DNA from: Zymomonas mobilis subsp. pomaceae ATCC 29192
GTDB taxonomy: Bacteria; Pseudomonadota; Alphaproteobacteria; Sphingomonadales; Sphingomonadaceae
Length of the DNA stretch: 64,000 nt
NCBI RefSeq assembly: GCF_000218875.1
Contig: NC_015709.1
Span: 1,681,001 to 1,745,000, forward strand
Direction of reading: 5' to 3'
A program made the translations under genes and the position numbers. The notes under the pieces are model-generated. The model saw nothing but the letters and a program-made list of their open reading frames with translations. It did no database searches and was not told the origin of the DNA. Below are positions 1-9,041 of the stretch, in pieces. The number at the start of each line of letters is the position of its first letter. Position 1 is the first letter of the stretch.

Positions 1-964
1 CGAAGCTCTGGGTGCCCATAATCAAGGCACGATGCTGATCTTGCAAAGCCCCTGCTACGATTTCAGAAGCTGAAGCGGATCCCCCGTCCACCAAAACGAT
101 AACGGGCAGCCCATGCGCCAGATCACCCGATTTAGCGAAATAGCGCCGAATATCTGTTTTTTCTCGGCCTCTTTCAGAGACCACTTCGCCATGATCCAAG
201 AAAATATCGCTTAATGCGACGGCTTGATCTAACAGACCGCCCGGGTTGGAGCGTAAATCGACGATGTAACCTAAAGGTTCTCCTTTATTCTGTTTTTCTA
301 TATCCGCGATAGCCTTGATAACATCGGGGCCGACATTATGGGAAAAAGAACTCACTGTTATGATGCCAATGTGGTCTTTAACTTCCCATTTTACCGACTG
401 AACCTGAATGATTTCCCGTGTAATAGTAACATCAAATTCCTTGTCCCGTCCCGGGCGGACAATCGTCAATTTTACAGAGGTGCCAGGTGTGCCCCGCATC
501 CGTGACACCGCATCATCCATGTTTGAACCATAGATAAATTGCCCATTTATATGGGTGATGTAATCTCCGGCTTTAATGCCAGCCTTCCATGAAGGGGTGT
601 CCTTCATCGGACTAATGACTTTTAAAATACCATCTTGCGCCATAACCGTTAGACCCAAGCCACCGTAATTACCATCGGCCTGTGTTTTCAGATTAGCGAA
701 TTGATGAGCGTTCATATAAGAACTGTGGGGGTCAAGGCTGGACAACATTCCGTCGATAGCCCCTTGAATCAGTTTTTGATCGTCAACCTTGTCGACATAA
801 CTGCTTCTGACCTGTTCAAAAACCCGCATAAACTGGTCAAGCTGATGATAGGTATCCGTATTCTGACTATCGACCGCGGCCATAGAAGAGGTCAGGACAG
901 GAATCAGCATGCCCGTGCTGACAAGGGCAATGAGGAGGGGCATCCGTAATTTTTTTATTTTCAT
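1..964 (-). CDS. ctpA: C-terminal processing peptidase, S41 family (partial, 3' end outside window)
   Basis: Periplasmic serine protease that trims C-termini of envelope proteins. Only the first 321 codons are present because the left edge cuts the gene. The start codon at 964 opens a hydrophobic leader that serves as a signal peptide. A PDZ domain follows at about residues 85-165, containing GGLGLTV, and then the S41 core. The nucleophile motif GSASASE lies near residue 296. The catalytic Lys expected about 25 residues later falls outside the window. The gene follows the EnvC-like gene on the same strand after a 162-bp gap that contains a weak hairpin, so it is probably cotranscribed but may also have its own promoter. 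Family assignment is firm. Confidence 0.93.
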   Translation of the reverse strand, partial: MKIKKLRMPLLIALVSTGMLIPVLTSSMAAVDSQNTDTYHQLDQFMRVFEQVRSSYVDKVDDQKLIQGAIDGMLSSLDPHSSYMNAHQFANLKTQADGNYGGLGLTVMAQDGILKVISPMKDTPSWKAGIKAGDYITHINGQFIYGSNMDDAVSRMRGTPGTSVKLTIVRPGRDKEFDVTITREIIQVQSVKWEVKDHIGIITVSSFSHNVGPDVIKAIADIEKQNKGEPLGYIVDLRSNPGGLLDQAVALSDIFLDHGEVVSERGREKTDIRRYFAKSGDLAHGLPVIVLVDGGSASASEIVAGALQDQHRALIMGTQSF

Positions 965-1102
965 CAGTCTTTACTTTGTCCATCCATGACAGGCACCACA
1001 GATTTTTACCCGTTTTTGCCTTGTAAACGCCGGGGCGATAGTAAAAATGAGCGTTATCTTATTTCAAAAACAGAAATTTCCAGCCATTATTAAAAGGTAT
1101 AA

Positions 1103-1121
1103 GCCTTGCCATTTACAAGGC
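1103..1121 (-). terminator. Weak hairpin between envC-like gene and ctpA
   Basis: GCCTTG and CAAGGC form a 6-bp stem with a 7-nt loop just past the envC-like stop codon. No real T-run follows on the minus strand, so it may only be partial termination or mRNA processing. Confidence 0.3.
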
Positions 1122-1126
1122 CTTTA

Positions 1127-2329
1127 TTAGGAGGTTCTTTTCTGATTATAGTTTTCTTGTGGGGGTTCATTTATAAAATTGCAAGATAATCGGGAATTCC
1201 CCTGGTGAGAGAACTGATTTTTTGACGGCATTGCGACGGTTTCATCATTATGGCGAATCTGAAAACCTATCTCTGAATATCCCGTACCTACATAGCCTAA
1301 AGGTTGGTCTATTCTAACAGAGTCATTCGTTTTTACGATCAGTTTTGTAAGGCCTGTCAGCAAGGATGAAAAACCATTCTCATGGCGTAGGATAACGATT
1401 TGGCCATAACTTCTAAAATTACCGGCATAGAGGACGATCCCCGCTTTAGGGGGCATGATAACCATACCTTTTTCTGTTATAATCCGTAACTCGTTTTGGT
1501 CAGAGCTGGGGGCAAGATAGCCCTTGGCGGGAAGCTGCCAGCCGACAAAAGGTAGCTCGCAAACGGGCACTAAATCCTTGGGATTTTGACTATTTCTCAG
1601 CTTTTCGCGCGCCTCTTCCATGACAGCTATGGCTTTATCCTCTTGATACATGGCTTGGGATAATAAGGTATCGACCTGCTGTTGATCTTCATGGGCTAAA
1701 TTAACGAAATACTGATGTTTTTGGTCTAATAACTGTTGCTCTTGTCTGATTTTATCAAGTTCTTGCTGTCTCATTTGATAGAGCAAATTTAGGGTATGAA
1801 GTCTGTTCATGCTTTCTATAGAACGCTGCCGAATGACAGGCGTCAGTGCTTTTATAACGCCTCTTATATGAACAATATCTGTCATAATATCGGGTTTCAG
1901 AATGGACAGGATCGAGAAATAATGGGATCTCTGTTCTAAGGCGGCAGCCATGCGGGTTAGGGGTTGTTTTTGTCTCGCTAACTCAGCCCTCTCATTGCGG
2001 CGCATAGTATCAATTTGAAGGAGATAGTGGCGTTCTATATCGATTTTTGTTTGCAATTTTTCAATATCAGCAGCGACATGCGCTGCCTCAATAAGCGCTT
2101 TTTGGGCTCTTTCTTTAATAAAAGCCGCATCCTTCTCTAATATTTTGGCCTTATTGCGCGATAAGGTAGCCTGTTGTTGCGCTTTTGTAAAAATAAAGGA
2201 TTTTGGGGAATAATTTGGTTTTTCACTAGGAACCGCTGCAAAGCCATGATGCGATAGAAGGATTGATAACCATAAAAGCGTCAAAAATCGAATAATAGGG
2301 TATATTAATCCCTTATCTATTCCCAACAT
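1127..2329 (-). CDS. EnvC-like murein hydrolase activator, M23/LytM domain
   Basis: Exported protein of 400 residues. The N-terminal hydrophobic stretch (about 10-30) acts as signal or anchor, a long coiled coil runs from about 45 to 240, and a C-terminal LytM (M23) domain spans about 270-370 with the YAGNFRSYGQIVILRHENG signature. The usual HxxxD and HxH zinc ligands are not visible (SLLTGL stands where YaHL is expected), so it is probably a non-enzymatic amidase activator like EnvC rather than a peptidase. Its ATG overlaps the rlmH stop by one base (TAATG), which implies translational coupling. ctpA follows, as in many alphaproteobacteria. Confidence 0.85.
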   Translation of the reverse strand: MLGIDKGLIYPIIRFLTLLWLSILLSHHGFAAVPSEKPNYSPKSFIFTKAQQQATLSRNKAKILEKDAAFIKERAQKALIEAAHVAADIEKLQTKIDIERHYLLQIDTMRRNERAELARQKQPLTRMAAALEQRSHYFSILSILKPDIMTDIVHIRGVIKALTPVIRQRSIESMNRLHTLNLLYQMRQQELDKIRQEQQLLDQKHQYFVNLAHEDQQQVDTLLSQAMYQEDKAIAVMEEAREKLRNSQNPKDLVPVCELPFVGWQLPAKGYLAPSSDQNELRIITEKGMVIMPPKAGIVLYAGNFRSYGQIVILRHENGFSSLLTGLTKLIVKTNDSVRIDQPLGYVGTGYSEIGFQIRHNDETVAMPSKNQFSHQGNSRLSCNFINEPPQENYNQKRTS

Positions 2330-2757
2330 TAGCCTTCACGGTGATAGGGGTGGCGCGTTAAAATAGCGCTTGCTCGCCATAATTGTTCGGCTAGCATGGC
2401 ACGCGCTAACATATGAGGCCAAGTAGCAGGCCCAAATGCAAAATACATATCAGCGGCTTTTCGTTCTTCTTCCCTCAAACCATCGGCGGCACCGATGAGG
2501 AAGCGAATTTCGGAACGCCCTTCATCCTGCCATTCGCCCATTTTGCGGGCAAAATCCAAGGAACGCCATGCTTTCCCCGTTTCATCCAAGGCAATGGTCA
2601 TGGCATGAGAAGGTGCAGGCGGCAGAGACGCTGCACTTTCACGGTCAGGCAATTCTGTAATACGATAAGGCCATGAAAGCCGCTTCATATAACGTTCTAC
2701 CAATTCACCTTCAGGTGAACGGCCGATACGTCCTCTAGCAATGATGTGAATCTTCAT
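2329..2757 (-). CDS. rlmH: 23S rRNA pseudouridine-1915 N3-methyltransferase RlmH
   Basis: SPOUT-fold methyltransferase of 142 residues, acting on m3Psi1915 in helix 69 of 23S rRNA. The SAM-binding knot is visible as FLIGAADGL near residues 87-95, and the C-terminal part (MLARAMLAEQLWRA, then HPYHREG) matches the family end. Length fits the usual ~155 residues, slightly short. It sits between rsfS and the envC-like gene, a common alphaproteobacterial order, and shares one base with the envC-like start. Confidence 0.95.
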   Translation of the reverse strand: MKIHIIARGRIGRSPEGELVERYMKRLSWPYRITELPDRESAASLPPAPSHAMTIALDETGKAWRSLDFARKMGEWQDEGRSEIRFLIGAADGLREEERKAADMYFAFGPATWPHMLARAMLAEQLWRASAILTRHPYHREG

Positions 2758-2783
2758 GGCCTTTTTTGACCACCTTATATTTA

Positions 2784-2816
2784 AACGCTGATACCCTGTT
2801 TTTAAAAGTCAGCGTT
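2784..2816 (-). other. Perfect 8-bp hairpin between rsfS and rlmH
   Basis: AACGCTGA and TCAGCGTT form a perfect 8-bp stem around a 17-nt loop in the 64-bp spacer. On the minus strand it is followed by TAAATATAAGG rather than a T-run, so it is more likely an mRNA processing or partial attenuation site than a strong terminator. Confidence 0.4.
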
Positions 2817-2821
2817 GGTTT

Positions 2822-3250
2822 TTAAGACACGACAGATTGTAAAACAGGGCTATCATTCTCGTCTCCAAATCCCCACATTCTTTCCAGATTGTAGAAACTC
2901 CGCACTTCTGGGCGGAAAAGATGAACAATAATATCACCAGCATCCAGAAGCACCCAATCCGCCGAAGGCAGACCTTCAATTCTGGTAATATGGCCAGTCG
3001 CAACCTTAATCCGTTCTGCCAATTTTTGGGCCATTGCGGTTACCTGACGCGAAGAACGTCCGCTGGCAATGACCATATAATCAGCTATGCTGGACTTTCC
3101 GGCTAAAGGTATAGAGATAATCTCAAGGGCTTGATCGTCATCAAGCGACTGCATGACCAGCTTTAAAAGCATTTCGGGATCAATTTCGACTTGGCCCTTA
3201 CGGGTAGAAGAAGGGGCAGGCAATTTACCTCCTAGCTGATTGGTCGCCAT
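2822..3250 (-). CDS. rsfS: Ribosomal silencing factor RsfS
   Basis: RsfS (Iojap/YbeB family) binds ribosomal protein L14 and blocks subunit joining when nutrients are short. The conserved core is visible: ALEIISIPLAGKS, then DYMVIASGRSSRQV, and the C-terminal GDIIVHLFRPEVRSFYNLE. The open frame extends upstream to 3385, but that extension lies inside nadD and has no family similarity. The ATG at 3250 gives 142 residues, close to family length, and overlaps nadD by 19 bp. Confidence 0.95.
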   Translation of the reverse strand: MATNQLGGKLPAPSSTRKGQVEIDPEMLLKLVMQSLDDDQALEIISIPLAGKSSIADYMVIASGRSSRQVTAMAQKLAERIKVATGHITRIEGLPSADWVLLDAGDIIVHLFRPEVRSFYNLERMWGFGDENDSPVLQSVVS

Positions 3251-3867
3251 GTTACAGCATCTCGTAACCCCCGACCTGAATATGTCTTGTGCCAGTCGGG
3301 TTGACGGGCACGCGTGACAGTCGCAGAAGAAGGGTCGGGACGAAAGCGCAACAGCACAAGCGCTGGCGGCCTCCAATCTGTCCAATAAAGTGACCGGCTT
3401 GCAGGTCGGACAAAACGCCGCAGCCAGCTCATCGCCCTCACGGCGTGAACTTTGTTATCATAACTCGGACGCGCAATGACCGCAATCACAACCATACGCG
3501 CAATTTGTTGCCAATTCTTCCATTGTTGAAATTGTTTCAGGTTATCCATCCCCATTAACCAAACAAAACGCCGGTTAGGATAACGCCGGATCAACCGTCG
3601 CAATGTATCAACGGTAAAGCGACAATGGAGATCTCTTTCAATGGCCGTTACCTTAATCGGGCTGTAACGGGTCATTCTACGCGCAGAGGCAAAACGCTGA
3701 GATAAGGAAGCCATATCCTTGGCTTGAGATTTTAAAGGGTTTCCGGGAGAAACCATCCACCATATTTCATCTAAGCCTAATGCTTTTTTTGCCAATAAAG
3801 AAATATGACGGTGCCCTTGATGCGCCGGATTAAAAGATCCCCCCAGTAAACCCGTTAATTTTTTCAT
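3232..3867 (-). CDS. nadD: Nicotinate-nucleotide adenylyltransferase NadD
   Basis: Adenylates nicotinate mononucleotide to deamido-NAD in NAD synthesis. GGSFNPAHQGH at residues 9-19 is the nucleotidyltransferase GxFxPxHxGH motif. WLMGMDNLKQF and WQQIARM are typical mid-domain blocks, and SSATVTRAR near the C-terminus corresponds to the family ISSTxIR motif. Length is 211 residues. It overlaps the rsfS start by 19 bp and lies 100 bp downstream of proA on the same strand. Confidence 0.95.
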   Translation of the reverse strand: MKKLTGLLGGSFNPAHQGHRHISLLAKKALGLDEIWWMVSPGNPLKSQAKDMASLSQRFASARRMTRYSPIKVTAIERDLHCRFTVDTLRRLIRRYPNRRFVWLMGMDNLKQFQQWKNWQQIARMVVIAVIARPSYDNKVHAVRAMSWLRRFVRPASRSLYWTDWRPPALVLLRFRPDPSSATVTRARQPDWHKTYSGRGLRDAVTWRPIS

Positions 3868-3967
3868 AAAGGAATCAGCCTGTTTCCAAGGGCTTGTCCT
3901 ATCATTTTTTTCTCTTTACTCTCTCGGTTCAAGGTCAAATACTGCGTCAGTAAAATTTCTATTTTAC

Positions 3968-5248
3968 TTATAAAGGTCTTATCTGTCCTGTTCCGCGCAC
4001 CTGCCATTTGTAGCTTGTCAAACCTTCCAGCGCGACGGGGCCTCGCGCATGAATCCGTCCGGTTGCGATTCCAATTTCTGCCCCCAAGCCGAATTCTCCA
4101 CCATCGGAAAACTGTGTGGAAGCGTTCCACATAACAATAGCCGAGTCCACCTGGGCCAAGAAGGCTTCTGCAACGGTCTTATCTTCTGTAATAATCGCAT
4201 CCGTATGCTGGGAACTATGGCGTGCAATATGCTCTAACGCTTGTTCTTCATTGTCAACAAAGCGTGCTGAGACGATAGAATCCAAATATTCAGTATCCCA
4301 GTCGGCTTCTTCCACCGACTCGACAGCCGCATCCAGAGCTTTGATTTCTTCTGTGCCGCGAACTGTACAATTTGCTGCTAACAAAGCCTGAATAAGTGCT
4401 TTTGCCGCTGGATAACGACGATCAATCAATAAGGTTTCGGTCGCCCCACAAATACCTGTTCGACGCATTTTAGCATTAACAACCACTTTTTCGACCATTT
4501 CGGGATCGGCCGCCGCATGCACATAGCTGTGATTGATACCATCAAGATGCGCTAAGACGGGGACACGGGCTTCTTGCTGCACCCGCGCCACCAAGGATTT
4601 ACCGCCGCGCGGAATAACTAGATCAATCAAACCATTGGCTGACAGCATAGCGCCTACCAAGGCGCGATCTGTTGTCGGAATGAGTTGGGTTGCTGTTTCC
4701 GGCAATTCAGCATCTCTTAAGCCCTGTTGCATTGCCTGATAAAGTGCTTGATTACTATGTATAGCTTCTGACCCACCCCGCAAGATGGCAGCATTACCCG
4801 ACATTAGGGTAAGGGCCGCGGCATCAATGGTGACGTTGGGACGGCTTTCATAGATAATGCCAATAACGCCAATCGGTACGCGGATACGTGTCAGATCCAA
4901 CCCATTAGGACGTGTGCGTTTATCAATAATCTGACCCACCGGATCTTCTAAAACCGCAATAGCCTCCAATGCCTTGATCATACCTTCTAAACGCGCAGGG
5001 GTCAGGCGTAATCGATCAATCATGGCAGGTGTTAGATGACGGGCTTCCGCGGTCGCGATATCTTGCGCATTGGCAGCCAAAATATCGGTCGAATTTTCAC
5101 GGAGTGCAGCAGCTGTTCCTAACAACGCTTTTGCTTTTTGCTGTGTCGGTGCTTGGGCTAAAATCGCGCTCGTCAAGCGCGCCTTTTTTGCCATAGCCTC
5201 AATTATCGTTGCCGGATCAACGGCATTATTGGTATTATTATCAGTCAT
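3968..5248 (-). CDS. proA: Gamma-glutamyl phosphate reductase ProA
   Basis: Second step of proline synthesis: NADPH-dependent reduction of glutamyl-5-phosphate to glutamate semialdehyde. The 426-residue protein has the aldehyde dehydrogenase fold. The catalytic Cys is residue 267 within RRTGICGAT, and IGVIGIIYESRPNVT (about 126-140) and GGEFGLGAEIGIATGR near the C-terminus are characteristic. No proB is present here. nadD follows after 100 bp on the same strand. Confidence 0.96.
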   Translation of the reverse strand: MTDNNTNNAVDPATIIEAMAKKARLTSAILAQAPTQQKAKALLGTAAALRENSTDILAANAQDIATAEARHLTPAMIDRLRLTPARLEGMIKALEAIAVLEDPVGQIIDKRTRPNGLDLTRIRVPIGVIGIIYESRPNVTIDAAALTLMSGNAAILRGGSEAIHSNQALYQAMQQGLRDAELPETATQLIPTTDRALVGAMLSANGLIDLVIPRGGKSLVARVQQEARVPVLAHLDGINHSYVHAAADPEMVEKVVVNAKMRRTGICGATETLLIDRRYPAAKALIQALLAANCTVRGTEEIKALDAAVESVEEADWDTEYLDSIVSARFVDNEEQALEHIARHSSQHTDAIITEDKTVAEAFLAQVDSAIVMWNASTQFSDGGEFGLGAEIGIATGRIHARGPVALEGLTSYKWQVRGTGQIRPL

Positions 5249-5332
5249 GACCCGTCACCTGCTATGGTCTTAGCTTAGAAAAACATCCGTTTTTATAGCT
5301 AAAATGAAACGAAGAAAGCATTTTAGTGATTT

Positions 5333-5734
5333 TTAGAAAGAAGCAATAACATTATTACGGCATGGATAGCGGCTATTCATACCTTTGATATAAGCATCAA
5401 TAACCGTGGTATTATTTCTATCTTTAGGCGGAATGGCTTTTAGAAAACCCATAAATTCGTCATCACCGATAGAAATATCTGTTGAGGGAGGGCAAGCTGG
5501 TTTTGGCTTTTTTGCAAGCTGTGCTTTCCATGCCTTATCAGACATTCTGCCGATGTCACTCAATAAATCATAATCTGGCGAAACGAGAGCAAAAGGCCCC
5601 TTACGCTTCAAGCTTTTCGCTTTATTAATAAATTCTTGGACGCTCATATTCTGCTGCGGTGCATCAGCCATTACCGGAGAAGTCAGAAAAAGAGCAGTTG
5701 CCATTATCGGCATACAAAAAAGAGAACGATACAT
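5333..5734 (-). CDS. Small secreted protein, Rap1a/Tai-like pattern (tentative)
   Basis: Protein of 133 residues with a clear signal peptide (about 1-23, ending PVMADA). The mature part starts with a short helix-forming MSVQEFINKAKSLKRKG segment and has two cysteines, in ACPPST and YPCRNN, which could form a disulfide. The pattern (an EFL/EFI-KA-LK start, a CPP motif, a DEF-IPP block, then a final YPC) resembles small proteins I associate with sphingomonads and with the Rap1a/Tai immunity family, but this is from memory and unverified. It lies between ftsH and proA on the same strand as a likely single gene. Confidence 0.7.
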   Translation of the reverse strand: MYRSLFCMPIMATALFLTSPVMADAPQQNMSVQEFINKAKSLKRKGPFALVSPDYDLLSDIGRMSDKAWKAQLAKKPKPACPPSTDISIGDDEFMGFLKAIPPKDRNNTTVIDAYIKGMNSRYPCRNNVIASF

Positions 5735-5796
5735 AGTGGGTCTTTATATACCAAAGATTATGAAGAAATTACGGTCAAAATAGACTTTTATAAAAA

Positions 5797-5826
5797 AAAG
5801 CCCACTTTTTAATAAAGCAGGCTTTT
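5797..5826 (-). terminator. Rho-independent terminator of ftsH
   Basis: AAAAGCC (5797-5803) pairs with GGCTTTT (5820-5826). On the minus strand the stem runs into an eight-T tract. It starts 34 bp after the ftsH stop codon. Confidence 0.8.
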
Positions 5827-5859
5827 AGTCATAAAATTTATAGAGATAAAAGCTAAGAC

Positions 5860-7824
5860 CTAAGCGCCTTGAGGTGCTGCATTACCCCATCCGCCAAAAG
5901 GGGAACTTTTGGGAACACCAGAAGCGCCACCCGCTAAAGGAATGGTCACTTGAGGTTTCACATCCTGTATCGCGATAGTTTCACCCGCAATAGCGCGTTT
6001 GGCTTCAGCCCCCGTCAGACTCTCATATTCGATTAAAGCATTAGCAAGGCGATGCAATTCCTCGATATGTTCGGTTAAAACCTGACGCGCTCGTGCTTCC
6101 CCTTCTTCGACCAAAACCCGAACTTCCTGATCAATCAGTTTCGCGGTTTCTTCAGAAATATTCTGTGAACGTGAAACACTATGGCCTAAAAATACTTCAT
6201 CCTGATTTTCACGATAGCGAAGCCATCCCAGACGCGGCGACATACCATATTCTGTCACCATGGCGCGCGCCATATCGGTCGCTTGCTGAATATCGTTAGA
6301 AGCCCCCGTATTAAGAGAATCTTCGCCATAGATAAGCTGTTCTGCAATGCGTCCACCAAAGCACAAAGCTAATCTTGCCTTCATCTGCTTCATATTAACC
6401 GAAAGCTGATCGCGTTCAGGCAAATTCCACGTTACACCCAAAGCACGACCACGGGGAATAACGGTCACTTTATGCAATGGATCACAACCTGGGACATGCA
6501 AAGAAACCAAGGCATGACCCGCTTCATGATAAGCCGTCGAGCGCTTTTCTTCTTCAGTCATGATAACCGAACGCCGTTCCGCGCCCATCATAACTTTGTC
6601 TTTGGCTTCTTCAAATTCACTCATCGCAACCAAACGTTTGCCTTTTCGTGCGGCTAAAAGTGCCGCCTCATTGACAATATTGGCAAGGTCAGCTCCGGAA
6701 AATCCTGGCGTACCTCTGGCAATGGTTCTGACATCAACATCCGGTGCCAACGGGGTTTTCTTCATGTGTACCTGAAGAATTTTCAGACGGCCTTCAATGT
6801 CTGGACGCGGCACAATAACCTGCCGATCGAAACGACCGGGGCGAAGAAGGGCCGGATCTAAAACATCTGGACGATTGGTCGCTGCAACAATGATGATCCC
6901 TTCGTTGGCTTCGAAACCATCCATTTCTACCAGTAACTGGTTTAAGGTCTGTTCCCGTTCATCGTTACCGTTACCAAGCCCAGCACCCCGATGCCGTCCG
7001 ACAGCATCGATTTCATCAATGAAAATAATGCAAGGGGCATTCTTCTTCGCTTGTTCAAACATGTCACGGACACGGCTGGCACCGACACCGACGAACATTT
7101 CGACAAAGTCAGAACCCGAAATCGCAAAAAAAGGCACGCCCGCTTCTCCAGCGATAGCACGTGCTAACAGGGTTTTCCCCGTTCCCGGAGGCCCCACCAA
7201 CAAAGCCCCTTTAGGAATTTTACCGCCTAAGCGCGAAAAACGGGTCGGGTCTTTTAGAAAATCGACAATTTCTTCTAACTCTTCGCGGGCTTCTTCAATA
7301 CCGGCAATATCGTTAAAAGTGACACGCCCTTGCTTTTCAGTCAAAAGACGCGCGCGTGACTTTCCAAAGCCCATAGCGCCGCCGCCGCCACTTTTTTGCA
7401 TCTGGCGGACGAAGAGAAAGCCCAACCCCAAAAACAGAATGAAAGGCAATAAAAATTGTGACAGAAGAATTTGCCAAAAGCTAACCGTATCCTCTGGCAA
7501 AGCGCGGAAAGTAATATTTTTACTCTGTAAACGCTGAATCAATTGCGGGTCACTGGGCGCTACTGTCTTAAACGCGCTGTTATCGCTGAAATGGCCCGTT
7601 AATTCATCATGCCCAATAATGACATCTTTTACCGTATTGTTATCAACACGGTTCAAGAATTCAGAATAAGCTACATTACTGACGCTGCGTTCATGTCCGC
7701 TGCCGTCAAATAAGGTCACAGCAAAGGCAAGGGCGGCAATAACCGCACCACCAATAAGGATAGTTTTCATCCATGCATTGGTCTGTGGCCCTTGGGGTTT
7801 CTTATTATTGTCGTTCATAGCCAT
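5860..7824 (-). CDS. ftsH: ATP-dependent zinc metalloprotease FtsH
   Basis: Inner-membrane AAA+ protease for membrane and regulatory proteins. The 654-residue protein has two transmembrane segments (about 19-39 and 115-140) around a periplasmic domain. Walker A GPPGTGKT is at 211-218, Walker B IIFIDEID at about 266-273, and the zinc motif HEAGH at 433-437. The start may be Met1 or Met3. It lies downstream of tilS with a 167-bp gap, the usual tilS-ftsH order. A terminator follows. Confidence 0.98.
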   Translation of the reverse strand: MAMNDNNKKPQGPQTNAWMKTILIGGAVIAALAFAVTLFDGSGHERSVSNVAYSEFLNRVDNNTVKDVIIGHDELTGHFSDNSAFKTVAPSDPQLIQRLQSKNITFRALPEDTVSFWQILLSQFLLPFILFLGLGFLFVRQMQKSGGGGAMGFGKSRARLLTEKQGRVTFNDIAGIEEAREELEEIVDFLKDPTRFSRLGGKIPKGALLVGPPGTGKTLLARAIAGEAGVPFFAISGSDFVEMFVGVGASRVRDMFEQAKKNAPCIIFIDEIDAVGRHRGAGLGNGNDEREQTLNQLLVEMDGFEANEGIIIVAATNRPDVLDPALLRPGRFDRQVIVPRPDIEGRLKILQVHMKKTPLAPDVDVRTIARGTPGFSGADLANIVNEAALLAARKGKRLVAMSEFEEAKDKVMMGAERRSVIMTEEEKRSTAYHEAGHALVSLHVPGCDPLHKVTVIPRGRALGVTWNLPERDQLSVNMKQMKARLALCFGGRIAEQLIYGEDSLNTGASNDIQQATDMARAMVTEYGMSPRLGWLRYRENQDEVFLGHSVSRSQNISEETAKLIDQEVRVLVEEGEARARQVLTEHIEELHRLANALIEYESLTGAEAKRAIAGETIAIQDVKPQVTIPLAGGASGVPKSSPFGGWGNAAPQGA

Positions 7825-7991
7825 ATACTATAGTAAGCCTTTCATCGGACATTTTGTCCGGCAGGGAAGTCCCTGTTAAAGGATCATGCAACAGCACTTT
7901 TTCTTAAGGACTGAAGACGACCGACGCCTCTAAATATATCCAACATAGGGGTTGATACGCTGATAACAATGACTGATTAGTTTATCTAATG

Positions 7992-8981
7992 TCATATCTG
8001 CTTATTTTTTCGAGGTGGTGCAGGATAAAAACGCCATAATACCCCACCTTCTCCGATAATTTCTGATAAACTGGCCTTTTTGCCTTGCTGCAAAAAACCA
8101 ATAAAACGCGTAAGGTCTGTCCCACGGACTTGTTTTTTTTCACCTACGCGTTGAAGACACAATACTACTAAGCGCCGTAAAATTTCTATTGGTAAATCCT
8201 CTGGATCAAAGCGCACTCCTTTGCCCTGTAATCGAATCCTCGCCGCCGCCTCTTTTTGGGTAATCCAGTCCAATGCTTCTTCTGATTGCTGACAATATCG
8301 GGCAGTGTTAGCTAACTTTCGTCGGTCAATCCAAGGCGCTGCAATAAGTAAGCGTCGAAAATGAGTGCGGTCATAATGGGGGTTGTCATTGGATGGATCA
8401 CTAACCGCTTTTAACCCTGCCTTTTCAACAATAGTGGCTAATTCCAGTCGTGAAAAATCGAGCAGGGGACGCAACAATCTTATAGTTTGTCCTTCTGCTG
8501 AAAAGAGGACATTAGGTCGGATAGCGGCAAGCCCCGCAATACCGCTGCCGTGTGCCGCCCGCATTAACAAAGTTTCAGCCTGATCATCCGCATGATGGGC
8601 GGTCATCAAAGCAGTAACCTGTCTTTCTTTGGCCCATTGTGCCATAAGCGCATAACGCCGAATACGTGCGGCGGCTTGAATACCTTCGCCTGTTGCTTCG
8701 ATCTGGGTTGTCAAGATTTGATGCGGGATAGCAAGCTGCTGGCAAATCTGGGCGACAAAACGCGCTTCTTCAGCCGATTCCTGCCGTAAACTATGATCGA
8801 CTGTTACGGCTTCAACGTCAAAACCACTGACATATCCCAATAACAGCAGCGCAAGGCTATCTCCACCACCCGAAACAGCAATGCCCAATTTCCCTAATTC
8901 AGAAACTGAGGCTGCATGCTGTAAAGCTAGATGAAAGCGATGGGCCTCTGTTTCAAGAAGGGTTTTTAAATTATTTTTCAT
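7992..8981 (-). CDS. tilS: tRNA(Ile)-lysidine synthetase TilS
   Basis: Converts C34 of the CAU-anticodon tRNA-Ile to lysidine, changing its decoding from AUG to AUA. The PP-loop motif SGGGDS is at residues 37-42, followed by VTVDHSLRQESAEEA and the conserved TAHHADDQAETLLMR. Length is 329 residues, in the short alphaproteobacterial range without the full C-terminal extension of Escherichia coli TilS. No obvious Shine-Dalgarno precedes the ATG. It sits between the CpoB-like gene and ftsH, matching the common cpoB-tilS-ftsH order. Confidence 0.95.
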   Translation of the reverse strand: MKNNLKTLLETEAHRFHLALQHAASVSELGKLGIAVSGGGDSLALLLLGYVSGFDVEAVTVDHSLRQESAEEARFVAQICQQLAIPHQILTTQIEATGEGIQAAARIRRYALMAQWAKERQVTALMTAHHADDQAETLLMRAAHGSGIAGLAAIRPNVLFSAEGQTIRLLRPLLDFSRLELATIVEKAGLKAVSDPSNDNPHYDRTHFRRLLIAAPWIDRRKLANTARYCQQSEEALDWITQKEAAARIRLQGKGVRFDPEDLPIEILRRLVVLCLQRVGEKKQVRGTDLTRFIGFLQQGKKASLSEIIGEGGVLWRFYPAPPRKNKQI

Positions 8982-9041
8982 GAAAACAGACTAAAAGATT
9001 ACAGTTTAAAGCATAAGATAGAAACGACCTAGCACCCTAAA

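Noticed and set aside
3251-3385. In-frame upstream extension of rsfS
   Set aside because: It lies inside nadD and does not match the family; the start at 3250 fits RsfS length.
3864-4130. An 88-codon minus-strand ORF overlapping proA
   Set aside because: It is a different frame of the intact proA gene with no similarity or RBS.
6797-7537. A 246-codon open frame on the plus strand inside ftsH
   Set aside because: It is fully antisense to a highly conserved ftsH region, has no RBS and an Arg/Pro/Ser-rich composition typical of a mirror frame.
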